DNA from: Pseudomonadota bacterium
GTDB taxonomy: Bacteria; Pseudomonadota; Gammaproteobacteria; Burkholderiales; JABEVD01
Reading direction: 5' to 3'
Assembly (NCBI GenBank): GCA_021802545.1
Contig: JAJZRS010000009.1
Location: forward strand, 33,523 to 97,522
Length of the DNA: 64,000 bases
Shown: positions 1 through 8,311 of the stretch, piece by piece
Layout: every line of letters starts with the position of its first letter
How positions within the stretch are numbered: position 1 is the stretch's first letter
Translations under genes and position numbers: made by a program
Notes under the pieces: generated by a model
Told to the model about the DNA's origin: nothing
The model's input: the letters and a program-made list of their open reading frames with translations, nothing else
The model's database searches: none

Positions 1-57
1 CCAATACTTGAGCGCCTTAAATTCAGAATTGTGGGCAGCCCTCTACTGCGTTCTTGA
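1..57 (+). CDS. 3' end of an upstream ORF (partial)
   Basis: The frame is open from the first base of the window and ends at a TGA at 55-57. Its last residues read PILERLKFRIVGSPLLRS. The stop overlaps the TTG start (54) of the large recombinase and lies just before its ATG (60), an arrangement typical of translationally coupled genes. Large tyrosine recombinases often occur as tandem sets, so this may be the tail of another recombinase, but 18 residues are too few to tell. Confidence 0.45.
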   Translation, partial: PILERLKFRIVGSPLLRS

Positions 58-3000
58 TCATGAATGAAGAGAAAAAGGATATCGAAGAATCCTTAGGACG
101 CGCAGGCTCCTCTTGGCCGAGTTGGGCAATTAATAGTATTCCTCATGGGTTAACACGTAGGCAGGAATTATTCGAGAAATTCGCCTCTTGGGTGGGGCAC
201 CATGCCAAGGATTTATGGGATGGTGTCAACGGACTCAAATTCGATCGTGATGAGCACCAGGTTATTTTGGGGCGTCTTTTGAATACGGCAAACAATTCAA
301 GTGAAGGGCGTATATTAGCCAAATGGTGGTGCATGCTTGTGACGGCCGGAAACAAATTGGGTATCTGGAAAATCTCTCTTCCAGCCGGCGAAGTGACTTT
401 GCCAGCTATCCCTCCAGTGTTTGTCCCGATGGATTTTCAATTGCTGCAGCATTATCGGCCCCTAGAGGAGGCTCTGATTCGGCTTGCTTGCAGCGACCTC
501 AATACAGATCAATTAAAGCATGCTGTTCTCTGCTCGGCCGTATTTTTTGGAGGCATTGCTTCTTCAGGACGACTTGCAGCACTGAGCGCCTTAACGTCTT
601 CAGATATTACGGGGAACAAGAGCCTGCTATGGGCAATGCTCGAAATTCCAGATGGTCGCAATGCAACGAGATTGATCAGGTGGTATCCGGATTCGTTGAC
701 TGGCAGCTTGATAGTCCGTTTGCGGGAGACGGGGGCATGGACTAGTTCCCTTCTTGATGTGTGGCGACCCAAGCATCGACTGATAACTGCCATTGATAAT
801 CTTGGTCTGGGTACATGGCCAGCAAGCTGGTCAGATAACGAACTATTGCGTGCAGTCCAAACATCTTTGTTCCTTGAACATATGGGGGTGGTTGCCGGGT
901 ACCTTTGTGATCAATTTGTAAGTTATTCGCTTTCAGACACTACGTTACATCGCATTGCACAATGGAAGTCAGCCGAGAATGAGTTGCCGTCTGAATCTTT
1001 CAAGGCGCATGAAAGTGTTGAAGGTGATTTCGTTCCGATACACGTGCCAGTGTTCTCACCAAGTGTGACGCACATTAGCCAGCGCGAGTCGTTACAAAGG
1101 ATATATGCGGTTCTGAAAAATGGTAGAGGCGCCCCCGCCAAACTAAGCCAACTACAAAAAGAGATGGGGGCCGAAATGTGGCCAGTTACCCATTATCTGA
1201 TCGAATGGGCGAAGTGGCGAATAAGCCCTGCCACGGGTGAGAATGGGATCCGGCCAGTCAGCGTGCTAAGGTATTTGCGTCCTTTGGCGAAAACGATTAT
1301 TTATGAAGCTGACGACGAAGACCTTTTGAGCCTAGATGTCGAGGATTTTGAAATACTGTACGAATTGGCTACCGCGAATATTAAAGGCAGCAAGGAGCGC
1401 GCAAAGGTTTGGGCTACCCTTCGCAGTTTTCACGATTTCCTGTTCTTATGTGGTGCCCCTGACATAGACTTTCGAGAGCTGGATGGTTACGGGTCAGATC
1501 AGTCTTCGGGAAGTGTATCGGCCAATCTGGTCACTGAGGCAGAGTTTCGTCAGTTCAAAAAAATCTTTTTTCAACCTGATAAAAGTCAAAGCTCACTAGC
1601 AAGCCAGCGTCTATTTTTTGCTGCCATGCTGGGCTTCAGGGCTGGCCTAAGAAGGCGGGAGGTTCAGATGTTGCGGATGACAGATTTTCATCCAGGGCCT
1701 GAGCCGTTCCTGGTCATTCGCCCTTCCAAATTTGCAACGCTCAAATCCAATTCATCGAATCGACGCATTCCCTTGAAAGCGCTGCTTCCAATAGACGAAT
1801 TCGATGCCTTCGTTTCGTTCATGGTCCAACGTGATTTGCTTTTAGACGGCCTGCCAGGGTTCATATTTTCAGAAAACCATTCACCGGATACGCCACCTTC
1901 TCAAGGGAAACTGATCGATCCGGTTACTGAAGCGTTTCACGTCATATGCGGAAATGGTCGTTCAAATTTCTGTTTTCACCATTTACGCCATTCATTTTCG
2001 AATTGGCTGTTTTTGGCGCTGCTAGCATCTGACCAGCCAGAATTAATAGTTGAACGACCGGAATACTTGGATTCTGAGTTGTTGCAGGGTAATCACATCC
2101 AAGTTATTCGTGACACACTATTTCCCAGGTTGCCTGGAACGCCTGTCTCACCAGATCGTCGTCATCTGTACCAAGTGGCCGCTTTCATGGGGCACTTGAG
2201 CCCGCTTACGACCCTGCGCAGTTATCTGCATGTTCTCGACTGGATTGCCATGAGGAGCCTCGACATCTCCTTGGAAAATAAACTTTCAGATCTGGGGGCA
2301 ACGGGGTTGGGCAGGGTATGTGGCATGTCAGCCTCGGCACCATACAAGAACCCTTATCGCGATCTTGCTAAACAGCCAGTGAGATTTTTACGAGAATTCA
2401 TCCATAGTCGCGGCAAATTCAGAAAAAGGGACGCGAAATTTACAGATCCGTGCATCGATCTGCAGAAAATTCAGGACTCGTTGAAAGTACAGGCACTACC
2501 TGATATTCGGCTTGTGATGACAGTGATTGCTCGTCGAATCGTATTGGAAAATAGCGATAGTTTGACAAGGAATTTCGCAATTAGTCAGGACAGCGTCGAA
2601 GCATCCAATCGAGCCTATATGCGCATGTATGCCAAGCAATCCGTAAAGAATCCGAAATCCAAGGTGCCGATGCCCTCAATACCGAGAAACAGAAGAGACC
2701 AGATCGAGTTCTGGCGGATTCTTGAGGAAACGGAAAAAGCATACAAGATTCCGGAAAACAGGCAATGTCTGAGTTTGGCTGCGGAATGCCTCATACGGCG
2801 CAGCGGTCCAAGATACGGTAGACTCTATTTCGGAAAACGTATTAACGATGCGCCTGAGATTACACATGCCATATTGTTGATGGGAATTTCTCCAAAACAG
2901 GTCAAGCTTGTCGTGCGCAAGGTTCCTTCCGGAGAATATGTGAATCTCGATATCGAAAGCGTTGTTGAGACTATTCGAAAGACTGGCATCGGGGTTGTTA

Positions 3001-3179
3001 CTGAGCCACTCGATTGGCAAACGAGATCCAAAAAATCTGATCTCATCAGGCTAGATATATCTATCTACGACACCGTAGGTGATGGCCTGAAGCATCGTTC
3101 TGAGGGGCGAGTGCGTGGTCTAAATTACGCCGCCCTGTTGATAACATTCGCGAATAATCAGGAATATCACTCAAGCTAA
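54..3179 (+). CDS. very large tyrosine recombinase/integrase
   Basis: A 1041-residue protein with a tyrosine-recombinase core in its middle. Around residues 525-537 the stretch GFRAGLRRREV supplies the first catalytic Arg. A Lys follows in SKFATLKSNSSNRRIPL, then HHLRHSF near residue 641 (His-x-x-Arg box), and GHLSPLTTLRSYLHV near 714-728, which provides the late His and the nucleophilic Tyr. About 500 residues precede and 300 follow the core, far more than the usual 300-450 residue integrase. It starts at TTG 54 or ATG 60; no strong ribosome binding site is visible, fitting coupling to the overlapping upstream ORF. It probably moves or resolves an integrative element. The substrate site is unknown. 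Base composition is lower in G+C than the metal region. Confidence 0.85.
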   Translation: MIMNEEKKDIEESLGRAGSSWPSWAINSIPHGLTRRQELFEKFASWVGHHAKDLWDGVNGLKFDRDEHQVILGRLLNTANNSSEGRILAKWWCMLVTAGNKLGIWKISLPAGEVTLPAIPPVFVPMDFQLLQHYRPLEEALIRLACSDLNTDQLKHAVLCSAVFFGGIASSGRLAALSALTSSDITGNKSLLWAMLEIPDGRNATRLIRWYPDSLTGSLIVRLRETGAWTSSLLDVWRPKHRLITAIDNLGLGTWPASWSDNELLRAVQTSLFLEHMGVVAGYLCDQFVSYSLSDTTLHRIAQWKSAENELPSESFKAHESVEGDFVPIHVPVFSPSVTHISQRESLQRIYAVLKNGRGAPAKLSQLQKEMGAEMWPVTHYLIEWAKWRISPATGENGIRPVSVLRYLRPLAKTIIYEADDEDLLSLDVEDFEILYELATANIKGSKERAKVWATLRSFHDFLFLCGAPDIDFRELDGYGSDQSSGSVSANLVTEAEFRQFKKIFFQPDKSQSSLASQRLFFAAMLGFRAGLRRREVQMLRMTDFHPGPEPFLVIRPSKFATLKSNSSNRRIPLKALLPIDEFDAFVSFMVQRDLLLDGLPGFIFSENHSPDTPPSQGKLIDPVTEAFHVICGNGRSNFCFHHLRHSFSNWLFLALLASDQPELIVERPEYLDSELLQGNHIQVIRDTLFPRLPGTPVSPDRRHLYQVAAFMGHLSPLTTLRSYLHVLDWIAMRSLDISLENKLSDLGATGLGRVCGMSASAPYKNPYRDLAKQPVRFLREFIHSRGKFRKRDAKFTDPCIDLQKIQDSLKVQALPDIRLVMTVIARRIVLENSDSLTRNFAISQDSVEASNRAYMRMYAKQSVKNPKSKVPMPSIPRNRRDQIEFWRILEETEKAYKIPENRQCLSLAAECLIRRSGPRYGRLYFGKRINDAPEITHAILLMGISPKQVKLVVRKVPSGEYVNLDIESVVETIRKTGIGVVTEPLDWQTRSKKSDLIRLDISIYDTVGDGLKHRSEGRVRGLNYAALLITFANNQEYHSS

Positions 3180-3186
3180 ATCGCGA

Positions 3187-4335
3187 TTACAACGTTAACT
3201 GATCGACATAGCTCTGATAACTATATGTCCGGTTCTTCTTTTGCCCCGTCATTTCCTTGACAATGCCGAGCTCGACAAGCTGGTTCACTGCAGCACTGGC
3301 CGTGGGGAAGCTGGTGTCAAGGAACTGCCGGGCGCGCTCTATGTTGAAACGCGGCATCATCGGCAGCATCTCGAATAGGCGATAGGCTACCGGCCCTGGC
3401 TTTGAGGATTCCAGCAAACGGCGACGGTCAGCCGCTACCAGGCTGGCGATGGCTACGATACTGCGCTCGGCCTCACTCGCGGCATTGGCCACGCCCTCTA
3501 AAAAGAAAGATATCCAATCCTCCCAGTCACCGTCGGTGCGGATGCTGGACAATCGGCGGTAATACTCAGTTTGATATTGCTTTAGGTAGGCGCTCAGATA
3601 CATCAGCGGCTCAGGTAGCAGCTGCCAATGTTCGAGTAGTACAGCAATCAGCAGGCGTCCGATACGGCCGTTGCCATCCAGGAATGGGTGGATGGTTTCG
3701 AATTGGGCATGGATTAGAGCAATACGCACCAGTGGCGGCAGCGTGGGTGAATCGTCGTGGATGAAATGCTCCATGTTGCTGAGCAGATCCGCTATGCGGT
3801 CGGCTGGTGGAGGAACAAACACCGCATTTCCGGGGCGTGTGCCCCCGATCCAGTTTTGCGAACGGCGCAGCTCGCCTGGTTGTTTGCCTGCACCGCGCAC
3901 ACCATCCAGCAACAGTCGATGTGCCTCGCACAACAAGCGCACACTGATCGGCAAACCATTTGGGTCACGCAAGTTTTCCTGAACCATGCGGAAAGCACGA
4001 AGGTAGTTGGTAACTTCCTCGACATCTTCCGAATTGTTTATGGTAAATCCGGCTTCCTCGTCGAAGAGGTCGGTGAGGGTGGCCTGCGTACCCTCGATCT
4101 GAGAAGTCAGCAGTGCTTCCTTGCGGATCGCACTATAGAGCAACCAGTCAACCGACGGCACTAGTCCCGATACACCGGACAGCCTGGCCAGAGCCAGCTC
4201 TGCTGCGCGATTGGCTGACACGAACAACTCTAATGCCAGCGGTGGGTCGCTTGGTGGCAGTGGATTTGGCACGAAGGCCTGTACGGCTTCACCCGATGTC
4301 GTCGATGTAATGTAAATGCCAGTAGCGCGGATCAT
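3187..4335 (-). CDS. Fic family protein (class II, with C-terminal winged-helix region)
   Basis: A 382-residue Fic protein. The catalytic loop HPFLDGNGRIGR lies near residue 218 and matches HPFx(D/E)GNGRxxR, with all catalytic residues present, so it should transfer AMP (or a related group) to a protein hydroxyl. An N-terminal helix near residue 76 reads SQIEGT and fits the class II inhibitory motif (S/T)xxxE(G/N), so activity is probably self-restrained. The C-terminal 80 residues (ARQFLDTSFPTASAAVNQLVELGIV) look like a winged helix, common in this subfamily and suggestive of autoregulation. It converges on the recombinase with 7 bp between stops. Three operator-like palindromes lie immediately upstream of its start. 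No good ribosome binding site is seen. Confidence 0.9.
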   Translation of the reverse strand: MIRATGIYITSTTSGEAVQAFVPNPLPPSDPPLALELFVSANRAAELALARLSGVSGLVPSVDWLLYSAIRKEALLTSQIEGTQATLTDLFDEEAGFTINNSEDVEEVTNYLRAFRMVQENLRDPNGLPISVRLLCEAHRLLLDGVRGAGKQPGELRRSQNWIGGTRPGNAVFVPPPADRIADLLSNMEHFIHDDSPTLPPLVRIALIHAQFETIHPFLDGNGRIGRLLIAVLLEHWQLLPEPLMYLSAYLKQYQTEYYRRLSSIRTDGDWEDWISFFLEGVANAASEAERSIVAIASLVAADRRRLLESSKPGPVAYRLFEMLPMMPRFNIERARQFLDTSFPTASAAVNQLVELGIVKEMTGQKKNRTYSYQSYVDQLTL

Positions 4336-4414
4336 ATTAAAGACATCTTGAATTCATTGGATTAACATTAAAGCATTCTTTAATTTTATTATCAATATTA
4401 AAGAAGTCTTGATT
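4336..4414. promoter_or_regulatory. three phased palindromic operators upstream of fic
   Basis: Three 18-bp imperfect palindromes of the form ATTAAAG-N4-CTTTAAT occur at 4336-4353, 4367-4384 and 4397-4414. The middle copy is nearly perfect (ATTAAAG-CATT-CTTTAAT). Start-to-start distances are 31 and 30 bp, close to three helical turns, so all face the same side of the DNA. The first directly abuts the fic start codon. They are good candidates for autoregulatory binding sites of the Fic winged helix, which is inference. The region is strongly A+T-rich and may also hold the promoter. Confidence 0.6.
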
Positions 4415-4657
4415 ATCTCGGGTATCTCTTTAAATTCAATCAAATTGAGGTCTGTGTTGTCCCTATACTCAGGTACGTCACAAGCATTGCGGGTTGCTAA
4501 CCAAATTCCCAAAATATATGATCGGAATTGAATCGCTCCCATCGGGGCTCCTGCCGTGTCCGGGAAAGCCGATGCGTACCCCGCAATTCAAGTGACACTC
4601 AGGGCTGAGATACGCGGCGACCGGTTCAATTACACATCACTCTCCCCAAATGCAGAC

Positions 4658-4676
4658 AAGCCCCAAAATGGGGCTT
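4658..4676 (-). terminator. perfect hairpin downstream of the 40-residue ORF
   Basis: An 8-bp perfect stem (AAGCCCCA/TGGGGCTT) with a 3-base loop lies 25 bp beyond the stop of the small minus-strand ORF. There is no clear T tract on either side, so it may be a weak terminator or only a stabilising 3' hairpin. Apart from this and the operators, 4415-4701 shows nothing I can name. Confidence 0.4.
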
Positions 4677-4701
4677 ATCCAGGGGGTACATTATCCTGTC
4701 T

Positions 4702-4824
4702 TTAGTTCTTCGGCAGATCCGAAGAGTCTTCTTGTTTCTTGGAGCGGTACGCAAGGTAGGTTCCCACAATGGCTGCAATGGCGGTAATGCCTTCAGCCCA
4801 GTAGACGGCAGATGAGACGCTCAT
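4702..4824 (-). CDS. 40-residue single-span membrane protein
   Basis: A short ORF reading MSVSSAVYWAEGITAIAAIV at the N-terminus, followed by GTYLAYRSKKQEDSSDLPKN. Residues 7-25 form one hydrophobic helix, followed by a positively charged and then acidic tail, so a membrane protein with a cytoplasmic C-terminus is likely. A strong AAGGAG sits 6 bp before the ATG, which argues that it is translated. It lies just beyond the end of the int-xis-HD group in the same orientation and could be cargo of that element. Function unknown. Confidence 0.55.
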   Translation of the reverse strand: MSVSSAVYWAEGITAIAAIVGTYLAYRSKKQEDSSDLPKN

Positions 4825-4936
4825 GATTTCTCCTTATCAAGTTGCCTGTTGATCAATATACATGATTCCGAGAATATCCAAAGAATCGTGAAGAATGGTT
4901 GAGGGTGCTGGAAGCACCCCATCTGATGGGAAGCAT

Positions 4937-5236
4937 TCAAACCTTCACCTTCCTGAAAAACACCGTATTCAGCGCATGAAGCCGCATGTGGAAATCCATC
5001 GTGGTGAGGTAGCCAAGCTGGAAGAGGGATAGCAGAATACCGAAGGCGGAATTCATGTAGCCTGCGAGTACGATTCTGTCATTGTGCTTGTCGTCCAGCT
5101 TGAAGTTGTTATCATAATCACGAATGAAGTAGACGTGGTGATCAAAGGTATTGAGTAGGTGAGTGATGCGCTGGTCATCATATTCGAATTTGCGCATGAA
5201 CTTGTCCGGATCGAAGTCATTACCAAAAATGCCCAT
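4937..5236 (-). CDS. hypothetical protein of the integrase module
   Basis: A protein of 99 residues starting MGIFGNDFDPDKFMRKFEYD. The ATG at 5236 is preceded by AGGAG with 7-bp spacing; an in-frame ATG 18 bp upstream lacks this. It is soluble and rich in aromatic and charged residues, with a hydrophobic stretch near residues 60-80 (AGYMNSAFGILLSLFQLGYL). I do not recognise the family. It follows the HD-domain gene within about 15 bp, so the two are probably co-transcribed with int and xis. Confidence 0.65.
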   Translation of the reverse strand: MGIFGNDFDPDKFMRKFEYDDQRITHLLNTFDHHVYFIRDYDNNFKLDDKHNDRIVLAGYMNSAFGILLSLFQLGYLTTMDFHMRLHALNTVFFRKVKV

Positions 5237-5250
5237 GTGTTTTCTCCTGT

Positions 5251-6201
5251 TCAAATGATAGTTTCAGCGGGAAGGGTGAAGGGCTTGCCCTTGCGATGAG
5301 GGTGTCTGTTGCCCCAGCCTCCGTTCTTGCTGGCCAGCGCCAGGGTCATGTCCTTCTCTGCACTCAGTCGGTCAGCAAAGCTGAGGATCATGGCTTCAGG
5401 TGTCACCGGATTGCGAATGCCCAGCCATTCGGCATTGGGTGCAGCTGTCAGTGCATGAATCAGGGAGTAATAGACCGTCTCGGGCAGGTTGATCCGGTTA
5501 GTGGATAACGCCGCCGAAATCCATTCCTGAACTGTATTGCGATGCCCGACCAGCTTGCCTCTGTCTGACATGGTCCAGTAATCAGGGCCACAATTGACAT
5601 ATTCGTCAGCCTTGCCGACATCGTGCAACATTGCGGCAGCAAGACAGATGCCAATGTTGGCCTGAGGAAACGATTTCGCAATCGCCAGTGCGTTCTCGGC
5701 CGTTTCGATCGTATGCCTGAGGTTCCCATTCCTGTATGCATGGTGATTGTTCAGGGAGGAGGGCGCTTCACAGAATCGGCGGAAGCGGAATCCATCCCAC
5801 ATGACTGCGCAGAAGAGATGGGAGAGATTGCTGGGAAGACGATCCAGCATATCTCTGGCTGCCGTAACGAGAGTCCTGTCCGACACCCATGAAGATGGCA
5901 CGGTGTCGAAGAGATTGAACTCCCGCAAAGGCCGCTCAATCAGCACCAGACGGTTGATGTGAATGGCTCCATCGGAAGACAATACCGGCAGCTTCCAGCG
6001 AATCGACACCAGCCTGTTCACCCTGAGCCGGATGTCAGGCTGAGAGCGCGTGAAGGTGACGTTCAACTGTGCTTGCTCGTGATAGAGCTCGACGGTGTAT
6101 CGAACACCAATCCCATTGCCCATCGGTTCCTGCAACAGGGAGCGAATACGATAGGCGTAGGGGAGGGTGGGAATCGGCGGAATATTCTGAATGAATGTCA
6201 T
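5251..6201 (-). CDS. HD-domain phosphohydrolase with N-terminal OB-like region
   Basis: About 316 residues. The C-terminal half carries an HD signature: a His in NLRHTIETAENALAIA, then AAMLHDVGK near residue 190 (the metal-binding His-Asp pair), a later His in KLVGHRNT, and an Asp in ILSFADRLSAEKDM. The overall plan (beta-rich N-terminal region followed by HD) resembles YhaM-like 3'-5' exonucleases and relaxase-linked HD proteins of integrative elements, so a nucleic-acid role is plausible but not shown. ATG 6201 has AGGAG at 7-bp spacing; an ATG at 6207 overlaps the int stop by 4 bp. It lies directly downstream of int. Confidence 0.75.
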   Translation of the reverse strand: MTFIQNIPPIPTLPYAYRIRSLLQEPMGNGIGVRYTVELYHEQAQLNVTFTRSQPDIRLRVNRLVSIRWKLPVLSSDGAIHINRLVLIERPLREFNLFDTVPSSWVSDRTLVTAARDMLDRLPSNLSHLFCAVMWDGFRFRRFCEAPSSLNNHHAYRNGNLRHTIETAENALAIAKSFPQANIGICLAAAMLHDVGKADEYVNCGPDYWTMSDRGKLVGHRNTVQEWISAALSTNRINLPETVYYSLIHALTAAPNAEWLGIRNPVTPEAMILSFADRLSAEKDMTLALASKNGGWGNRHPHRKGKPFTLPAETII

Positions 6202-6203
6202 GG

Positions 6204-7475
6204 TCATTCTCCTGAATTAGGGGTGGTAGAAGAGGGTGACGCGGCACTGGCCGCTCCGGTCTGCATGAGCAGGCGCTCGAACGCACTGCCATCCTGTCGG
6301 GTCAGATTCGGCACGAATCTGGAATAGACCCGGAACAGCATTTCGGTCGTGGTATGTCCCATCTGGCGGGCGATCCATTCCGGGTTCTCACCAGCGGCCA
6401 GCCACAAGGTCGCAGCGGTATGACGGCACTGGTAAGGTCTGCGCTTCTCGAGATCGAGATGCCGGAGCAGGGGGTACCACACCCGGTTCGTGACGTTCTT
6501 GTGATCGAGTGGTGTGCCAATACGCGTGCAGAAGACGTACTCTGTCTTGCCGCGTGTCACTTTCTCCTGGGCTCTGAGTGCGTCATGTACTACCTGAGAC
6601 ATCTGGATGTCACGTTGTGAACTGTCGTTCTTCGTGTACTCATCCTCATTCAGAACGAAGGTCTCCCTAATCAGAATCAGCCGACGATCGAAGTCGACGT
6701 ATTTCCACTTCAGCCCGTCAATCTCACCGGTGCGCATCCCAGTGAAGAAACGAGTGGTGTAGTAGTCCCGGAAATCTGGGCGCACTGTTTCCAGAATCCG
6801 TTTGACTTCATCCAGCGTGAAGGGCGCCACATCCACGCGCTTGACCTTCAGCTGTTTGATATTTTGAAACGGTGTGCGAAAATTGAAACGGTCGGCGGCT
6901 TCATTCACGATCTGCCTCAACAGGTTGACCAACTTGTTGATGCGTCGATTCGACAGCTTTGATACCTTACCCCGGGCGTTGACTTTGGCGAGCTCTGCAC
7001 GGTAAGCAAGGACATCAGCCTTGGTGATTCTGCCGACCTCCTTATCTCCGAATTTCGGAAGCAGTTGGTTGTCGATGTCGTACCTGATGATCCGCTTGTG
7101 GGATCGTCTCCACTCCACCTCCTTTTCCAGGTACCAGGTCTGCGCGAAATCTCTCAAGAGAGGTGTCCCAGCTACCCCGCCAACATCCATGTGGGACGAT
7201 GTTGGCGCGTTATTTTCACCATGAGCGGGTGCCTGGTGTGGCGATTCCGAGGACATGGTTGTGAACTTCTGTCCGTTCTTGCTGTTCGGGAAGAAACGCG
7301 AATATTCGAATGTCCCTGCCTGAATTTCCGCCTCGATCCGATCTAGAACCTTCTGGACCCTTTTACGGTTGGCCGCTGTGTCCGTCAGTGCTGTCTGCTC
7401 CCGGCAACGAATTCCCTGAAACCTGAAGTCAAGAAACAGGAGTCCGGTATCGGCTCGAGTTCGTATACTACCCAT
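6204..7475 (-). CDS. int: phage/ICE-type tyrosine integrase with DUF3596 arm-binding domain
   Basis: A 423-residue integrase. Residues 1-60 (GSIRTRADTGLLFLDFRFQGIRCREQ) match the Arm DNA-binding DUF3596 domain. A SAM-like core-binding domain follows near 120-220. The catalytic domain contains the first Arg in GMRTGEIDGLKW (about 247), YQCRHTAATLW (about 348, with the Tyr-for-His substitution often seen in this subfamily), GHTTTEM, and the nucleophile in FRVYSRF (about 383). The start was set at ATG 7475, preceded by GGAG with 9-bp spacing and overlapping the xis stop; the longer frame begins inside xis. It should catalyse integration and excision of the element, with xis directing excision. 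No tRNA target or att repeat was found in the window. Confidence 0.93.
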   Translation of the reverse strand: MGSIRTRADTGLLFLDFRFQGIRCREQTALTDTAANRKRVQKVLDRIEAEIQAGTFEYSRFFPNSKNGQKFTTMSSESPHQAPAHGENNAPTSSHMDVGGVAGTPLLRDFAQTWYLEKEVEWRRSHKRIIRYDIDNQLLPKFGDKEVGRITKADVLAYRAELAKVNARGKVSKLSNRRINKLVNLLRQIVNEAADRFNFRTPFQNIKQLKVKRVDVAPFTLDEVKRILETVRPDFRDYYTTRFFTGMRTGEIDGLKWKYVDFDRRLILIRETFVLNEDEYTKNDSSQRDIQMSQVVHDALRAQEKVTRGKTEYVFCTRIGTPLDHKNVTNRVWYPLLRHLDLEKRRPYQCRHTAATLWLAAGENPEWIARQMGHTTTEMLFRVYSRFVPNLTRQDGSAFERLLMQTGAASAASPSSTTPNSGE

Positions 7476-7698
7476 TGCAGATATCTCCGTTAGCCATGGG
7501 GATTGCGAAGGCACCAAGAGACTTGTGCATGTCTCTTTCAATGTGCTCCCAGATAAACAGGAACTTGCGCCCGCCGAAAGGCTTGATGTAATGAATGCCT
7601 TCAATCAAGACGCTATCGACCATTCTGTTTCGTATGGTCCTGCTGTCGTACTTGATTGCAGCTGCCAGTTCCTCGGTCGTCATATAGGTAAGTGACAT
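7468..7698 (-). CDS. xis: excisionase-like helix-turn-helix protein
   Basis: A 76-residue protein beginning MSLTYMTTEELAAAIKYDSR. The pattern (short helix, turn, recognition helix near RTIRNRMVDSVLIEGIHYIKPFGGRKFLF) is that of excisionase/AlpA-type winged helices. It overlaps the start of int by 8 bp, the usual xis-int arrangement. A GGGGTGAA box precedes the ATG. Its predicted role is to bend DNA at the element end and bias the integrase to excision, and possibly to regulate int. No family search was possible. Confidence 0.75.
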   Translation of the reverse strand: MSLTYMTTEELAAAIKYDSRTIRNRMVDSVLIEGIHYIKPFGGRKFLFIWEHIERDMHKSLGAFAIPMANGDICNG

Positions 7699-7766
7699 TT
7701 CACCCCTTTCAAATTAAAATTAGGACAGGAAGTACAAAAATCCTTCTACGTAAAGTTTGTACATCT

Positions 7767-7833
7767 AGGATGTATTTTATACGGATATTATGCATTGTCA
7801 AGAAATAAAATCCATCAAGGATGCATTTAATAC
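7767..7833. promoter_or_regulatory. xis-int promoter overlapped by paired operator repeats
   Basis: On the minus strand a TTGACA (complement of 7796-7801) and TAAAAT (complement of 7774-7779) are separated by 16 bp and drive xis-int. Two copies of a 16-mer, AGGATGTATTTTATAC (7767-7782) and AGGATGCATTTAATAC (7818-7833), differ at two positions. The first covers the -10 box and the second lies just before the divergent XRE gene. This is the layout expected for a repressor controlling both its own gene and xis-int. Confidence 0.6.
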
Positions 7834-7845
7834 CTGGAGAGCGTA

Positions 7846-8046
7846 GTGATTAAGTGCCACTTATCTCGAATGATGGGCGAGCGGAAGCTAAAGGTTATTG
7901 ATGTTTCAAGGGAAACCGGGCTACATCGAAATACGGTTGACTTGCTCTACAACGAAACAGCAATTCGGGTGGATCTCGACACGATTGAAAAACTTTGTAA
8001 GTTGTTCAATTGCAGTGTTGGGGATTTGTTTGAGTATATTCCATGA
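7846..8046 (+). CDS. XRE/Cro-type repressor
   Basis: A 66-residue helix-turn-helix protein starting with GTG and preceded by GGAG at 7 bp. It has the compact Cro/C1 fold of the YozG type: RKLKVIDVSRETGLHRNTVDLLYN forms the HTH and TIEKLCKLFNCSVGDLFEYIP is the typical C-terminal end. It is transcribed away from xis-int across a shared control region with two repeated operator-like sites, so it is the likely lysogeny-type switch of the element. Confidence 0.88.
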   Translation: MIKCHLSRMMGERKLKVIDVSRETGLHRNTVDLLYNETAIRVDLDTIEKLCKLFNCSVGDLFEYIP

Positions 8047-8113
8047 GGCGACCTGCTCATGGTAGCTTTCTCTAATTCGGGATGGCGTACCAAAAAAAGC
8101 GATCGACTTCAGT

Positions 8114-8237
8114 TCGGCCTTTGCCGACTTTGACCTGCTTCACCTTGTTGGGCAGGAAGGTGGCGGTAACCCGCCGCTTAGTCACCGGTTGCTCTGAACG
8201 TCAGCTTTTCTTTTCGGGGAACTGGCGCTCGGTGCCA
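8114..8237 (+). repeat. 124-bp dispersed repeat, copy 1
   Basis: This segment aligns without gaps to 53550-53673 in the same orientation, with 96 of 124 positions identical by my hand count. Both begin with the small hairpin TCGGC-CTTT-GCCGA and end in GTGCCA. It is non-coding by content and lies between the XRE gene and the end of the first RND gene. The rest of 8047-8311 holds nothing else I can name. Confidence 0.65.
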
Positions 8238-8311
8238 AAAGCTGCCGTTAGTATTGGCTTCATCGAGTGTCTCTTCATTGCATTGATCTACCACAGCGAC
8301 AAAATTTCCAT

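Noticed and set aside
4354..4542. 62-codon minus-strand frame upstream of fic
   Set aside because: A+T-rich chance frame across the operator array, with no ribosome binding site.
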